Shown here: one piece after another, positions 46,700 through 54,503 of the stretch
Layout: each line of letters begins with the position of its first letter
How positions within the stretch are numbered: position 1 is the stretch's first letter
From: Microbacterium sp. Au-Mic1
Lineage (GTDB): Bacteria; Actinomycetota; Actinomycetes; Actinomycetales; Microbacteriaceae
Direction of reading: 5' to 3'
Assembly (NCBI RefSeq): GCF_021341785.1
Contig: NZ_JAJTTF010000004.1
Coordinates: 284,938-348,937 of the forward strand
Length of the DNA stretch: 64,000 nt
The notes under the pieces: generated by a model
The model's database searches: none
Told to the model about the DNA's origin: nothing
Seen by the model: only the letters and a program-made list of their open reading frames with translations
Program-made: the position numbers and the translations under genes

Positions 46700-48031
46700 G
46701 TGGAGATCCTGCTATACATCGGCGGCCTGCTGTTCGTGCTGGTCGGGCTCGGTGTCTCGATCGCCCTGCACGAACTCGGGCATCTCGTTCCCGCCAAGCT
46801 GTTCGGGGTGCACGTCGGTCAGTACATGATCGGCTTCGGGCCGCGACTGTTCTCGAAGAAGATCGGCGAGACCGAGTACGGCGTCAAGGCGCTTCCGATC
46901 GGCGGCTTCATCTCGATGTCCGGCATGTACCCGCCCTCGCCCGGCGACCAGGGCGACGACGTCGGGCGGAGCCTGTCGCGCGGCGCGTTCCGCACGCTCA
47001 TCCAGGACGCGAGGGCTGCGAACGACGAGACCATCGACCCGGAGCGCGCGAGCCGCGTCTTCTACCTGCTCCCGGTGTGGAAGCGGGTCGTCGTCATGTT
47101 CGGCGGGCCGTTCATGAACCTGGTGCTCGCGGTCGTCACGTTCACAGTGCTGCTGAGCGGGATCGGCCTGCAGCAGGGTACGACCACGATCGCCTCGGTC
47201 TCGGAATGCGTGCTGCCGGCCGGTTCCACGCAGACCTCGTGCGCCGCCTCGGATCCGGTGGCGCCCGCGGCGCAGGCCGGGGTCAAGCCGGGGGACAGGA
47301 TCGTCTCGGTCGACGGGAAGGACGTCAGCACCTTCGCCGAGGCCAGTGCGATCATCCAAGACTCTCCCGGCAAGACCATCCCGCTCGTCGTCGAGCGCGA
47401 CGGATCCCGGCTCACGCTGTCGCTGACCCCGGTCGCCGCCCAGCGGCAGGAGGCGGACGGCAACGGTCGCGCCGTCGTCGACGACAAGGGCAACGCGGTG
47501 ATGCACACGGTCGGCTACGCCGGAGTCGGTGCGCAGCTCGCCTACGTGCAGCAGCCGCTGTCGGCCGGGTTCGAGCAGGCGATGGCGAACACCGGTTCCG
47601 TCGTCCAGCTCATCGGCAACCTGCCCGTGCGGCTGTGGGACGTGGGTGTCTCCCTCGTCACGAACACGCCTCGTGACCCCAATGGCCCGCTCAGCGTGAT
47701 CGGCGTGGGCCGGATCGCCGGGGAGGTGGCCGCGGCCGACGCTCCGCTGTTGAACCGGTTCGCGGTGCTGCTGAGCCTCATGGGGTCACTCAACATCGCC
47801 CTGTTCGTGTTCAACCTGATCCCGCTGCTGCCCCTGGACGGCGGGCACATCGTGGTGGCGCTGTGGGACGGGGTGAAGCGGGCGTGGGCGAAGGTCTTCC
47901 GGCGTCCGAAGCCCAAGCCCGTCGACGCCACCCGCCTCGTGCCGCTCACGATCGTCGTCGCGGCGCTGCTGGTCGGCATGGGCGGTCTGCTGCTCGTCGC
48001 CGACCTGTTCCACCCCGTGACGATCGGCTGA
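46700..48031 (+). CDS. rseP: Site-2 intramembrane metalloprotease (RseP/Rip1 family)
   Basis: Cuts anti-sigma factors and signal-peptide remnants within the membrane. 443 residues. The zinc motif HELGH is at 24-28 in the first helix, and LDG with D380 lies in NLIPLLPLDGGHIV near the C-terminus. A PDZ domain lies between (about 170-260, with AGVKPGDRIVSVDGKDVS). Three to four membrane helices. Starts at GTG 46700, with the promoter TAACGT 6 nt upstream. In mycobacteria the homologue Rip1 follows dxr and precedes ispG, as here. Confidence 0.95.
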   Translation: MEILLYIGGLLFVLVGLGVSIALHELGHLVPAKLFGVHVGQYMIGFGPRLFSKKIGETEYGVKALPIGGFISMSGMYPPSPGDQGDDVGRSLSRGAFRTLIQDARAANDETIDPERASRVFYLLPVWKRVVVMFGGPFMNLVLAVVTFTVLLSGIGLQQGTTTIASVSECVLPAGSTQTSCAASDPVAPAAQAGVKPGDRIVSVDGKDVSTFAEASAIIQDSPGKTIPLVVERDGSRLTLSLTPVAAQRQEADGNGRAVVDDKGNAVMHTVGYAGVGAQLAYVQQPLSAGFEQAMANTGSVVQLIGNLPVRLWDVGVSLVTNTPRDPNGPLSVIGVGRIAGEVAAADAPLLNRFAVLLSLMGSLNIALFVFNLIPLLPLDGGHIVVALWDGVKRAWAKVFRRPKPKPVDATRLVPLTIVVAALLVGMGGLLLVADLFHPVTIG

Positions 48032-48059
48032 GCAGGTTCCCGGCGCTCCTGGGCGCGGC

Positions 48060-49964
48060 TCAGCGCGCGTTCAGGGCGTGCCCGACCAGGCGCTGCAGCG
48101 TCGTCATCCCGTCGCGGGACAGGATCGACTCCAGGTGCCCCTGCACGGACGCGAACGCCGGCCCGCGCAGGGCGTAGACATCCCCGGACTCCGCATCCGC
48201 GGACACCTCGGCGACGTCGGCCTCGGTCGTGCCCGGCGTCACGCGCGCCGTGAACGTGTTGTAGAAGCCGATCGAGGCGTCCTCGCCGAACACCGGCACC
48301 GACTTCTGCAGCCCCTGGTGCGGGCTGGCGAGCGGTGCGAGCTCGATCCCGAGGGAGTCCGCGAGGATCTGGTGGCTGAGGCACACGGCGAGCAGCGGGC
48401 GTCCGCCGGCGCGACGCCGAGCGACGAGCGCACGCATCCGGGCGATGCGGAGTGAGGAGTCGTCTCGCGGGTCGCCGGGGCCGGGACCCGCCACGAGCAG
48501 ATCCGCGGCGTCGATCTCGGCGTCGTCGGCCTCCGCCCACGGCAGGATCCGCACGTCGAGCCCGAGGTGGCGCAACTGGTGCGCGAGCATGGTCGTGAAC
48601 CGGTCCTCGGCGTCGACGACCACGGCCGTGCGCCCGGCGAAGGGCGCCGCGGCCGTCGTGCCCGTGCCGCCGTCCTGCGGGTTGATCCAGAACTCGGCGA
48701 GGCGGGCGTTGCGGGAGGCGAGCAGCGCCTGGATCTCCGGATCCTCGGCAGGGGTCGAGCCGGATCCGGGGGCATCCGCGTCCTCACGGGCTTCGGCGGC
48801 GGTGTCCCGTGCAACGGCGCCGATCGCCCCCAGCACTCCCGCGGCCTTGCCGTGGGTCTCGCCGACCTCGCCGGCAGGGTCCGAGTGGCGCACAAGGGTG
48901 GCGCCGACCGGGACGCTCACTTCCCCGTCCTTCAGATACACGGTGCGGATCAGGATCGGCGCGTCCAGGTCATGCCCGCCGGCGTCGTTCGGAGTGAAGA
49001 GCGCCGCCACGCCGGAGTAGTAGCCGCGCGGCTTGCGCTCATGCCGGCGGATCACCGTGCAGGCGTTCTGCATCGGGGATCCGGTCACGGTGGGCGCGAA
49101 CATGGTCTCGCGCAGGATGTCGCGGGGGTCCAGCCGGCTGCTGCCGCGCAGCATGTACTCGGTGTGCGTGAGCCGCGACATCTGCTTGAGGTGCGGCCCG
49201 GTGATCCGTCCGCCGTCGGAGCAGACGGCGCTCATCATCTTGAGCTCCTCATCGACCACCATGAACAGCTCCTCGGTCTCCTTCGTCGAGGAGAGGAACT
49301 CGCCCAGCGCCGCCGTGGTCGAGCCGCCGGCGGGGTGGCGGAACGTGCCGGAGATCGGGTTCATGGTGACCACGCCGCCCTGCGCCACGACATGCGCCTC
49401 GGGACTCGCGCCGACGGCGACCACGCCCGGGGTGACGACCGCGAACGTCCAGTACGCGCCGCGCTCGTGCTCGAGCAGCGCCCGGAACCAGGTGAGTGCC
49501 GCGGTGCGCTCCGCGTCGGGCGCCGTCGTATCGATGCGGGCGGTGTAGTCGCGGCGGATCACGAAGTTCGCTCCCTCGCCGCGGCCGATCTCGTCGGCGA
49601 TCACGCGCTCGACGATCGCCGCGTACTCCTCGTCGCTGAGGTCGAAGCCGCCGTCGTGCAGGGGGATCGGGTCCGCGGGCAGCGCCGCACGCACCTCTTC
49701 CGCCGGCAGGTGCAGGTGCTCGTCCACGAGCAGGCAGCGCAGCGGGGCGCCGTCGTCCTGCGCCTCGAAGCCGCGCTCGCGCACCTGGCGGTACGGGACC
49801 AGCGAGAACACCTCGCGGCGCTCGCCGGCGGTGCCCAGGGGGATGTCGGCGAGGTTCGTCACGTCGACGATCTCGCCGGTGAGCAGCTCGACGCTGTCCG
49901 AGCCCTCGCGGGCGAGCAGGACGAACGACGAATCGAGAGCGTGGATCCGGTCGGCGGTGGTCAT
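48060..49964 (-). CDS. Fused anthranilate synthase (TrpEG), PhzE-type sequence
   Basis: 634 residues in two parts: a chorismate-binding synthase (about 1-410) with MNPISGTFRHPAGG, MVVDEELKMM and GPHLKQMSRLTHTEYM, and a class I glutamine amidotransferase (about 440-630) with GPGPGDPRDD and the nucleophile in AVCLSHQILADSLG. Sequence style is closest to PhzE (2-amino-2-deoxyisochorismate synthase) and the actinobacterial TrpEG fusions. A clear LLES tryptophan-binding motif was not seen. No phenazine genes are nearby, and a tryptophan attenuator precedes it, so I read it as anthranilate synthase. The ATG at 49964 follows AGGAGC; the longer frame is a shadow of ispG. Confidence 0.85.
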   Translation of the reverse strand: MTTADRIHALDSSFVLLAREGSDSVELLTGEIVDVTNLADIPLGTAGERREVFSLVPYRQVRERGFEAQDDGAPLRCLLVDEHLHLPAEEVRAALPADPIPLHDGGFDLSDEEYAAIVERVIADEIGRGEGANFVIRRDYTARIDTTAPDAERTAALTWFRALLEHERGAYWTFAVVTPGVVAVGASPEAHVVAQGGVVTMNPISGTFRHPAGGSTTAALGEFLSSTKETEELFMVVDEELKMMSAVCSDGGRITGPHLKQMSRLTHTEYMLRGSSRLDPRDILRETMFAPTVTGSPMQNACTVIRRHERKPRGYYSGVAALFTPNDAGGHDLDAPILIRTVYLKDGEVSVPVGATLVRHSDPAGEVGETHGKAAGVLGAIGAVARDTAAEAREDADAPGSGSTPAEDPEIQALLASRNARLAEFWINPQDGGTGTTAAAPFAGRTAVVVDAEDRFTTMLAHQLRHLGLDVRILPWAEADDAEIDAADLLVAGPGPGDPRDDSSLRIARMRALVARRRAGGRPLLAVCLSHQILADSLGIELAPLASPHQGLQKSVPVFGEDASIGFYNTFTARVTPGTTEADVAEVSADAESGDVYALRGPAFASVQGHLESILSRDGMTTLQRLVGHALNAR

Positions 49965-50008
49965 TGAAAGTGCTCCTGAAAGAGGGATCCGACGCGGCAG
50001 AAACGACA

Positions 50009-50030
50009 AGACCGCCCCGGAAGGCGGTCT
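50009..50030 (-). terminator. Attenuator terminator hairpin of the trp leader
   Basis: On the minus strand AGACCGCC pairs with GGCGGTCT (8-bp arms at 50023-50030 and 50009-50016) around a 6-nt loop, followed by TGTCGTTT. It lies 45 nt before the synthase ATG. The 5' arm can instead pair with a GGCGG segment at 50052-50056, giving an alternative fold. Confidence 0.75.
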
Positions 50031-50055
50031 GGATCGTGGGTCGCGAACTCTCCGC

Positions 50056-50091
50056 CTAACGGGCGGGCCACCAAGAGCGGTTCGCGGACAT
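50056..50091 (-). CDS. trpL: trp leader peptide (MSANRSWWPAR) with tandem Trp codons
   Basis: An 11-residue open frame starting ATG 50091 and ending TAG, with two adjacent TGG codons at residues 7-8 (50068-50073). The stretch right after them holds segment 1 (CCGCCC, 50061-50066), which can pair with segment 2 (GGCGG, 50052-50056). Segment 2 can otherwise pair with segment 3 (CCGCC, 50023-50027), which is the first arm of the terminator. That is the standard layout of ribosome-mediated tryptophan attenuation. A -10 box TAGTTT (50098-50103) lies 6 nt before the ATG, so the leader peptide mRNA is itself leaderless. Confidence 0.8.
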   Translation of the reverse strand: MSANRSWWPAR

Positions 50092-50097
50092 GCGCCG

Positions 50098-50103
50098 AAA
50101 CTA
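50098..50103 (-). promoter_or_regulatory. -10 box TAGTTT of the trp leader and synthase gene
   Basis: Read on the minus strand, TAGTTT ends 6 nt before the leader-peptide ATG. The -35 region is weak (around GCTGCC at 17 bp spacing). It lies back-to-back with the ispG promoter. Confidence 0.5.
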
Positions 50104-50188
50104 CCACACCGGCGCGGCGGGGCAGCACGTCGTGACGTTCGCGGCGTGCGCTCAGCTCGCGCGCGGATCCCGTCCAGCCGTGCACGGG

Positions 50189-50194
50189 TACCCT
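50189..50194 (+). promoter_or_regulatory. -10 box TACCCT of ispG (leaderless)
   Basis: TACCCT ends 7 nt before the ispG GTG at 50202. No ribosome-binding sequence with usable spacing would remain in the transcript. Confidence 0.45.
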
Positions 50195-50201
50195 GGGAGA
50201 C

Positions 50202-51353
50202 GTGCCAGCTGTGAACCTGGGGATGCCCAAGATCCCCGACGTCCTCGCCCCGCGACGCAAGAGCCGCCAGATCAAGGTGGGCAAGGTGCTCGTCGGCGGC
50301 GGCGCTCCCGTCAGCGTGCAATCGATGACGACCACGAAGACCACCGACATCAACGGGACTCTGCAGCAGATCGCCGGGCTCACGGCCTCCGGCTGCGAGA
50401 TCGTGCGCGTCGCCGTGCCCTCGCAGGACGACGCCGATGTGCTGCACATCATCGCGAAGAAGAGCCAGATCCCGGTCATCGCCGACATCCACTTCCAGCC
50501 GAAGTACGTGTTCCAGGCGATCGACGCCGGCTGCGCGGCCGTGCGCGTGAACCCGGGCAACATCCGCAAGTTCGACGATCAGGTCGGCGCGATCGCGGCG
50601 GCGGCGAAGGCTGCGGGCGTGTCGCTGCGCATCGGCGTGAACGCCGGGTCCCTGGACCCACGGCTGCTCGAGAAATACGGCAAGGCCACCCCTGAGGCGC
50701 TCGCCGAGAGCGCCCGCTGGGAGGCGTCGCTGTTCGAGGAGCACGACTTCCACGACTTCAAGATCTCCGTCAAGCACAACGACCCGGTCGTCATGGTGAA
50801 GGCGTACCGTCTGCTCGCCGCGATGGGCGACTGGCCGCTGCACCTCGGTGTGACCGAGGCGGGTCCTGCGTTCCAGGGCACGATCAAGTCGGCCACGGCC
50901 TTCGGCATCCTGCTCGGCGAGGGCATCGGCGACACGATCCGCGTCTCCCTGTCGGCGCCGCCCGCCGAGGAGGTCAAGGTCGGGCACCAGATCCTGCAGT
51001 CGCTGAACCTGCGCGAGCGCAAGCTCGAGATCGTGTCCTGCCCGTCGTGCGGGCGAGCACAGGTCGACGTGTACACGCTCGCCGAGAACGTCACCGAGGG
51101 TCTCAAGGACATGACCGTGCCGCTGCGCGTGGCCGTCATGGGCTGCGTCGTGAACGGCCCGGGTGAGGCCCGCGAGGCCGACCTCGGCGTCGCCAGCGGC
51201 AACGGCAAGGGGCAGATCTTCGTCAAGGGCGAGGTCATCAAGACCGTGCCCGAGGAGGACATCGTCGCCACTCTCATCGAGGAGGCGAACCGCATCGCTG
51301 ACGAGATGGGCCCTGGCGCGCCGATCGGCACCGCGCAGGTCGTCACCTCGTGA
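50202..51353 (+). CDS. ispG: 4-hydroxy-3-methylbut-2-enyl diphosphate synthase
   Basis: Iron-sulfur enzyme of the MEP pathway that converts MEcPP to HMBPP. 383 residues from GTG 50202. The TIM-barrel half contains [12 protein letters not shown] and ADIHFQPKY. The [4Fe-4S] ligands are C280 and C283 (VSCPSCGR) and C315 ([10 protein letters not shown]), with the conserved Glu following. The stop overlaps the next GTG (GTGA). It probably has its own leaderless promoter. Confidence 0.97.
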   Translation: MPAVNLGMPKIPDVLAPRRKSRQIKVGKVLVGGGAPVSVQSMTTTKTTDINGTLQQIAGLTASGCEIVRVAVPSQDDADVLHIIAKKSQIPVIADIHFQPKYVFQAIDAGCAAVRVNPGNIRKFDDQVGAIAAAAKAAGVSLRIGVNAGSLDPRLLEKYGKATPEALAESARWEASLFEEHDFHDFKISVKHNDPVVMVKAYRLLAAMGDWPLHLGVTEAGPAFQGTIKSATAFGILLGEGIGDTIRVSLSAPPAEEVKVGHQILQSLNLRERKLEIVSCPSCGRAQVDVYTLAENVTEGLKDMTVPLRVAVMGCVVNGPGEAREADLGVASGNGKGQIFVKGEVIKTVPEEDIVATLIEEANRIADEMGPGAPIGTAQVVTS

Positions 51354-52210
51354 CCAGCGCCACGATCGTCACCTTCCCGTCGGGATCCCTCGTCGAGTCC
51401 GCCCGCGTCGTGGGCGTGCATCCGGCGGATGGCGGCGCCGTCGTCGTCCTGGATCGGACGCCCTTCCACCCTGTCGACCACACCTGGCCGGACCAGCCGG
51501 GGGATCGGGGTTCGCTGCGGGTGGACGACGTCGAGGTCGCCGTGACCGAGGCCGTCATGGCGGCGGTGAGCGACGAGGGCGAGGTCGCGTTCGGGGCCGA
51601 TATCCCCGTCAAGCGGGGCGCGGAGGGCTGGACCTGGCTCGTCGGGCACCGGATCGAGGCGGTTCCTTCGGTGCTCGCGGCCGGGGCCGCGGCCGAGGCC
51701 GCTGTCGACGCTGCGCACCGCGCGGGTCTGAGCCGCGGGCACACCGCGTGCCACCTGGCCTCGTTGGCTCTGGATCTGTCGGTCGCAGACCTGTGGCGCA
51801 AGGATCCCGGATCCGACGCACTCGGCACCCCTGACTTCGAGGGGCGCGCGAATCAGACCAGCTTCATCCACGAGGACGGCGCGGTGGACGAGTACCGCCT
51901 CGGCAAGAGCCTGCGCAAGGCGGGTTTCGACACCGAGGGCTTCGCCGCGTCTCTGGCCGAGCGCGAGGATCGCATCAACGCGCAGCTCGCGGCCTGGGTC
52001 GCGTCCGGCGCACCGAGCCGGATCGACGTGGAGGGCGAGACGATCGTCGATCGCCGCCGCTGGGTGTGCGAGCTGCCCGAGGGCACCCCGTCGATCCTGT
52101 GCGGCGGGACGCACGCGTCATCGCTCGCGGAGTTCGCGTCGATCACGGTGACCCTGGACCTTTCGGATCCGCAGCTGCTGGTGATGACGACGTCGGCGGT
52201 GCCGGCGTAA
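51350..52210 (+). CDS. AlaX-type metal-dependent alanyl-tRNA editing hydrolase
   Basis: A free-standing editing protein that removes wrongly attached Ser or Gly from tRNA-Ala. 286 residues. Zinc ligands are intact: H131 and H135 in GHTACHL and C251 and H255 in CGGTH. The N-terminal part is diverged from the short AlaX proteins. GTG 51350 overlaps the ispG stop, so the gene is coupled to ispG even though the functions are unrelated. Confidence 0.88.
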   Translation: MTSATIVTFPSGSLVESARVVGVHPADGGAVVVLDRTPFHPVDHTWPDQPGDRGSLRVDDVEVAVTEAVMAAVSDEGEVAFGADIPVKRGAEGWTWLVGHRIEAVPSVLAAGAAAEAAVDAAHRAGLSRGHTACHLASLALDLSVADLWRKDPGSDALGTPDFEGRANQTSFIHEDGAVDEYRLGKSLRKAGFDTEGFAASLAEREDRINAQLAAWVASGAPSRIDVEGETIVDRRRWVCELPEGTPSILCGGTHASSLAEFASITVTLDLSDPQLLVMTTSAVPA

Positions 52211-52333
52211 GTTGCCGGACGCGGCGCGGCAGGACTGTCGCCCGGGCGGCTCGGCGGGGCTGACACAGGTTCGCGCCCGCCGACCGATCGGATGGCGCAG
52301 GACGACGTCGCCTTCGCCGAAGATCCGCCGGGA

Positions 52334-52339
52334 TAGGCT
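52334..52339 (+). promoter_or_regulatory. -10 box TAGGCT of the small membrane protein gene (leaderless)
   Basis: TAGGCT ends 6 nt before the ATG at 52346. This is one reason to accept the short open frame as a gene. Confidence 0.5.
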
Positions 52340-52345
52340 TCGACC

Positions 52346-52678
52346 ATGTCCCTGATCGCCGTGCTCGATGAATGGATCATCGGTGCCGATGTCGCGCTCG
52401 CGATGCAGCTGCACGCCGCGCCGCTCGCCTGGCTGGTGGCCATGGGTGCTGTCGCGATCGGTGCGGCGGTGATGGGGATCGCCCTCGCGGTCATGATCGC
52501 CGTGGTCATGCGCTTCGGGACAGAATACGGGGCGCCTGTCAGCGGGACGAGGTCGCGACCGACTCGCGAGCGTCAGACGATGTCCACGACATGGCGCAGC
52601 CGCCCCGTCGGGGCTCGTGGCGCGCGAGCGCCCGGGAACGCCGATTCGGCGTCCCGCACTGCAGTGCCGATCGGGTAA
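52346..52678 (+). CDS. Small hypothetical membrane protein
   Basis: 110 residues. One long or two short hydrophobic helices lie between residues 9 and 56 (AWLVAMGAVAIGAAVMGIALA), and the rest is Arg/Ser-rich and probably disordered. I do not recognise the family. TAGGCT 6 nt before the ATG matches the leaderless pattern of accepted genes in the window. The hydrophobic part is convincing; the tail after about residue 60 has the look of unconstrained reading and the true end could differ through a sequencing error. Confidence 0.5.
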   Translation: MSLIAVLDEWIIGADVALAMQLHAAPLAWLVAMGAVAIGAAVMGIALAVMIAVVMRFGTEYGAPVSGTRSRPTRERQTMSTTWRSRPVGARGARAPGNADSASRTAVPIG

Positions 52679-52748
52679 CGACCCGGGCGGTCGCCGCGGT
52701 TCGAGGACGCGCACAGCGTCCTCGTTCTGCCGACCCCCGGAGACCCCC

Positions 52749-53174
52749 ATGCCCACGCCTCGTCTGCCCCGCCTCTGTGTGCCCTGTCGCCGTCTGCCGC
52801 GCCACCGGGCCCGGTGGATCCGTCTCTTTCGCTATCGCGCACGGCGAGCGCGAGCCAGGAGCTCGCTCGCCCTGCTGCGACTGACCGTCCGCATCGATAC
52901 TTGGATGTACTTCGCCGCCGCAGCTCTGATCGGATTCGAGGGAGTGGAGGTGCTGTTCGGCACCTTCCTCTTCGCCCCGGAGTTCGTCCCGCTGATCCTT
53001 GTGCTGCTCGCTCTGATCTGGGTGGCGAAGACTCGAGGACACCAGGGGATCCGTCTGCTGCGTCTGCATCGTCGTGTTCGGCGCCGGCGATCCCGACGTC
53101 CGAGACGCGACACGCGTCGGCGCGATTCAGCGCCTGTCCAGCCCCCGCTCGTCGATCCACGTCTGCCAGGGTGA
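52749..53174 (+). CDS. Small Arg-rich membrane protein, hypothetical
   Basis: 141 residues from the ATG at 52749, which has GGAG 7 nt upstream. Two hydrophobic helices (about residues 53-73, MYFAAAALIGFEGVEVLFGTF, shortened here, and 78-94, FVPLILVLLALIWVAKT) sit between strongly basic ends. The last 48 nt overlap the 3' end of the convergent esterase gene, so the C-terminal Arg-rich tail may be unconstrained. No family recognised. It could belong with the preceding small membrane gene. Confidence 0.45.
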   Translation: MPTPRLPRLCVPCRRLPRHRARWIRLFRYRARRARARSSLALLRLTVRIDTWMYFAAAALIGFEGVEVLFGTFLFAPEFVPLILVLLALIWVAKTRGHQGIRLLRLHRRVRRRRSRRPRRDTRRRDSAPVQPPLVDPRLPG

Positions 53175-54503
53175 GACCGTCCGGATGAAGGCCACGGCGT
53201 CGAACGCGTCGCGCGCGTGGCCGGGCTGGACCACGTCGCCGTTGTGCCAGCCTGCGGTCGCGTCTAGCGCGGAGGCGGCCCCCGGGGGAAGGATACGCAG
53301 GTCCACCACGGCGTCGCCGATGCCGGAGCGCTTCAGCACCGCGTCCAGGCTCGACTCCGCGAGCGGTGCGAGCCGTGAGACGAACGGGCGGGAGTGCCCT
53401 GGTGGATCCGCGGGGTCAGGGCGGTGCAGCCATTGCTCGCCGCCGCCGAACGCCGTGCCGATCACCACGAGGTCGTCGCCGATCCGATCGCTGAGATGCG
53501 CACCCATGGTCGTCATCGGATCCGGCACGAACGGGGGAGCGGAGAACGGGGTGCGCTGCACATGACCGTTCGCGGCGGCGACGACGATGCGAGGCTCGCG
53601 CCGCAGGATCCACTCGACGGTGTCGGCCATCCACTCGTCGCGGATGTTCGCGGGCGGCCAGGTTCGGGTGGGGCCCGCGGCCATTGCCTGCAGGAACGCG
53701 TCCGCCGCACGGGCGCCGTCCGCGGCGCGGATCGCGAAGTCCACCCGTGCCTCGGCGCCGGCATCGCCGCCGAGCGCGGCGATCTGCTCGCGTCGGCGTG
53801 CGCGGATCCGCGCCGAGAGGTCGGCGATGCCGACGGTGATCGCCGCGCGCTCGGAGTCGGGCAGCGCCAGATGAGCCTGGATGGTCGGCGCCGCCTGCGC
53901 CAAACCCGTCCGGTCGTCGGGCAGGTACGCGAACCGCGGCAGCAGCGTCGCGCGCAGGTGTGCGGCGTAATGCGGATCGGTCTCGTCGAGCACCGCGAGC
54001 GCGGCCGCGATGCCCGGCAGGGCACTCGCCGAGGAATCGGGCAGGTCCATCCCGTACCAGCGCGGTGCGGGATGTCCGGTGGCGGTGCGCTCGCGCATCC
54101 AGGTGACCTGGTCGAGCATCTCCTGGCATGCGCCGAACCGGTAGGAGATCCCCTCTCGCAGGGCGTCCCGCAGGCGGCCGCGGCCGGTGCGGATCCAGTC
54201 GTCGACGTGGCGCCCCTCGGGCAGGCCGCTCTCGGTCACCAGCGCTGTGAAGCCGGCGCGGCGATGCAGGAACCGGAACACACGATGGCGCAGCGCGAAG
54301 AACTCGTGCACGCGGTGCATGGATTCGCCGATCGCGACGACGCGCGCATCGCCCACGATGTTCAGAAGCGGCTCGAGGTCCGCGTCGTCCTCGTCGTCGG
54401 GGTCGAGCGTGCGCAGGCGGTGCGCGTGGGTGCGCAGCCACGCCGAGAGCTCCGCCGAGGCGTCGTCAGGCGACGGCAAAGGAGACCTGCCCCTTCGCGA
54501 CAT
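53127..54503 (-). CDS. Erythromycin esterase family protein
   Basis: 458 residues, similar in layout to the Ere family (PF05139): GESMHRVHEFFALRHRVFRFL carries the conserved Glu and His, followed by TESGLPEGRHVDDW and AANGHVQRT with another conserved His. Characterised members hydrolyse the macrolactone of erythromycin, but most chromosomal homologues have unknown substrates. The ATG at 54503 overlaps the end of the RNB gene by 38 nt; a TTG at 54479 with AGGGGCAGG upstream is an alternative start. Downstream it overlaps a small convergent ORF. Confidence 0.82.
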   Translation of the reverse strand: MSRRGRSPLPSPDDASAELSAWLRTHAHRLRTLDPDDEDDADLEPLLNIVGDARVVAIGESMHRVHEFFALRHRVFRFLHRRAGFTALVTESGLPEGRHVDDWIRTGRGRLRDALREGISYRFGACQEMLDQVTWMRERTATGHPAPRWYGMDLPDSSASALPGIAAALAVLDETDPHYAAHLRATLLPRFAYLPDDRTGLAQAAPTIQAHLALPDSERAAITVGIADLSARIRARRREQIAALGGDAGAEARVDFAIRAADGARAADAFLQAMAAGPTRTWPPANIRDEWMADTVEWILRREPRIVVAAANGHVQRTPFSAPPFVPDPMTTMGAHLSDRIGDDLVVIGTAFGGGEQWLHRPDPADPPGHSRPFVSRLAPLAESSLDAVLKRSGIGDAVVDLRILPPGAASALDATAGWHNGDVVQPGHARDAFDAVAFIRTVSPWQTWIDERGLDRR

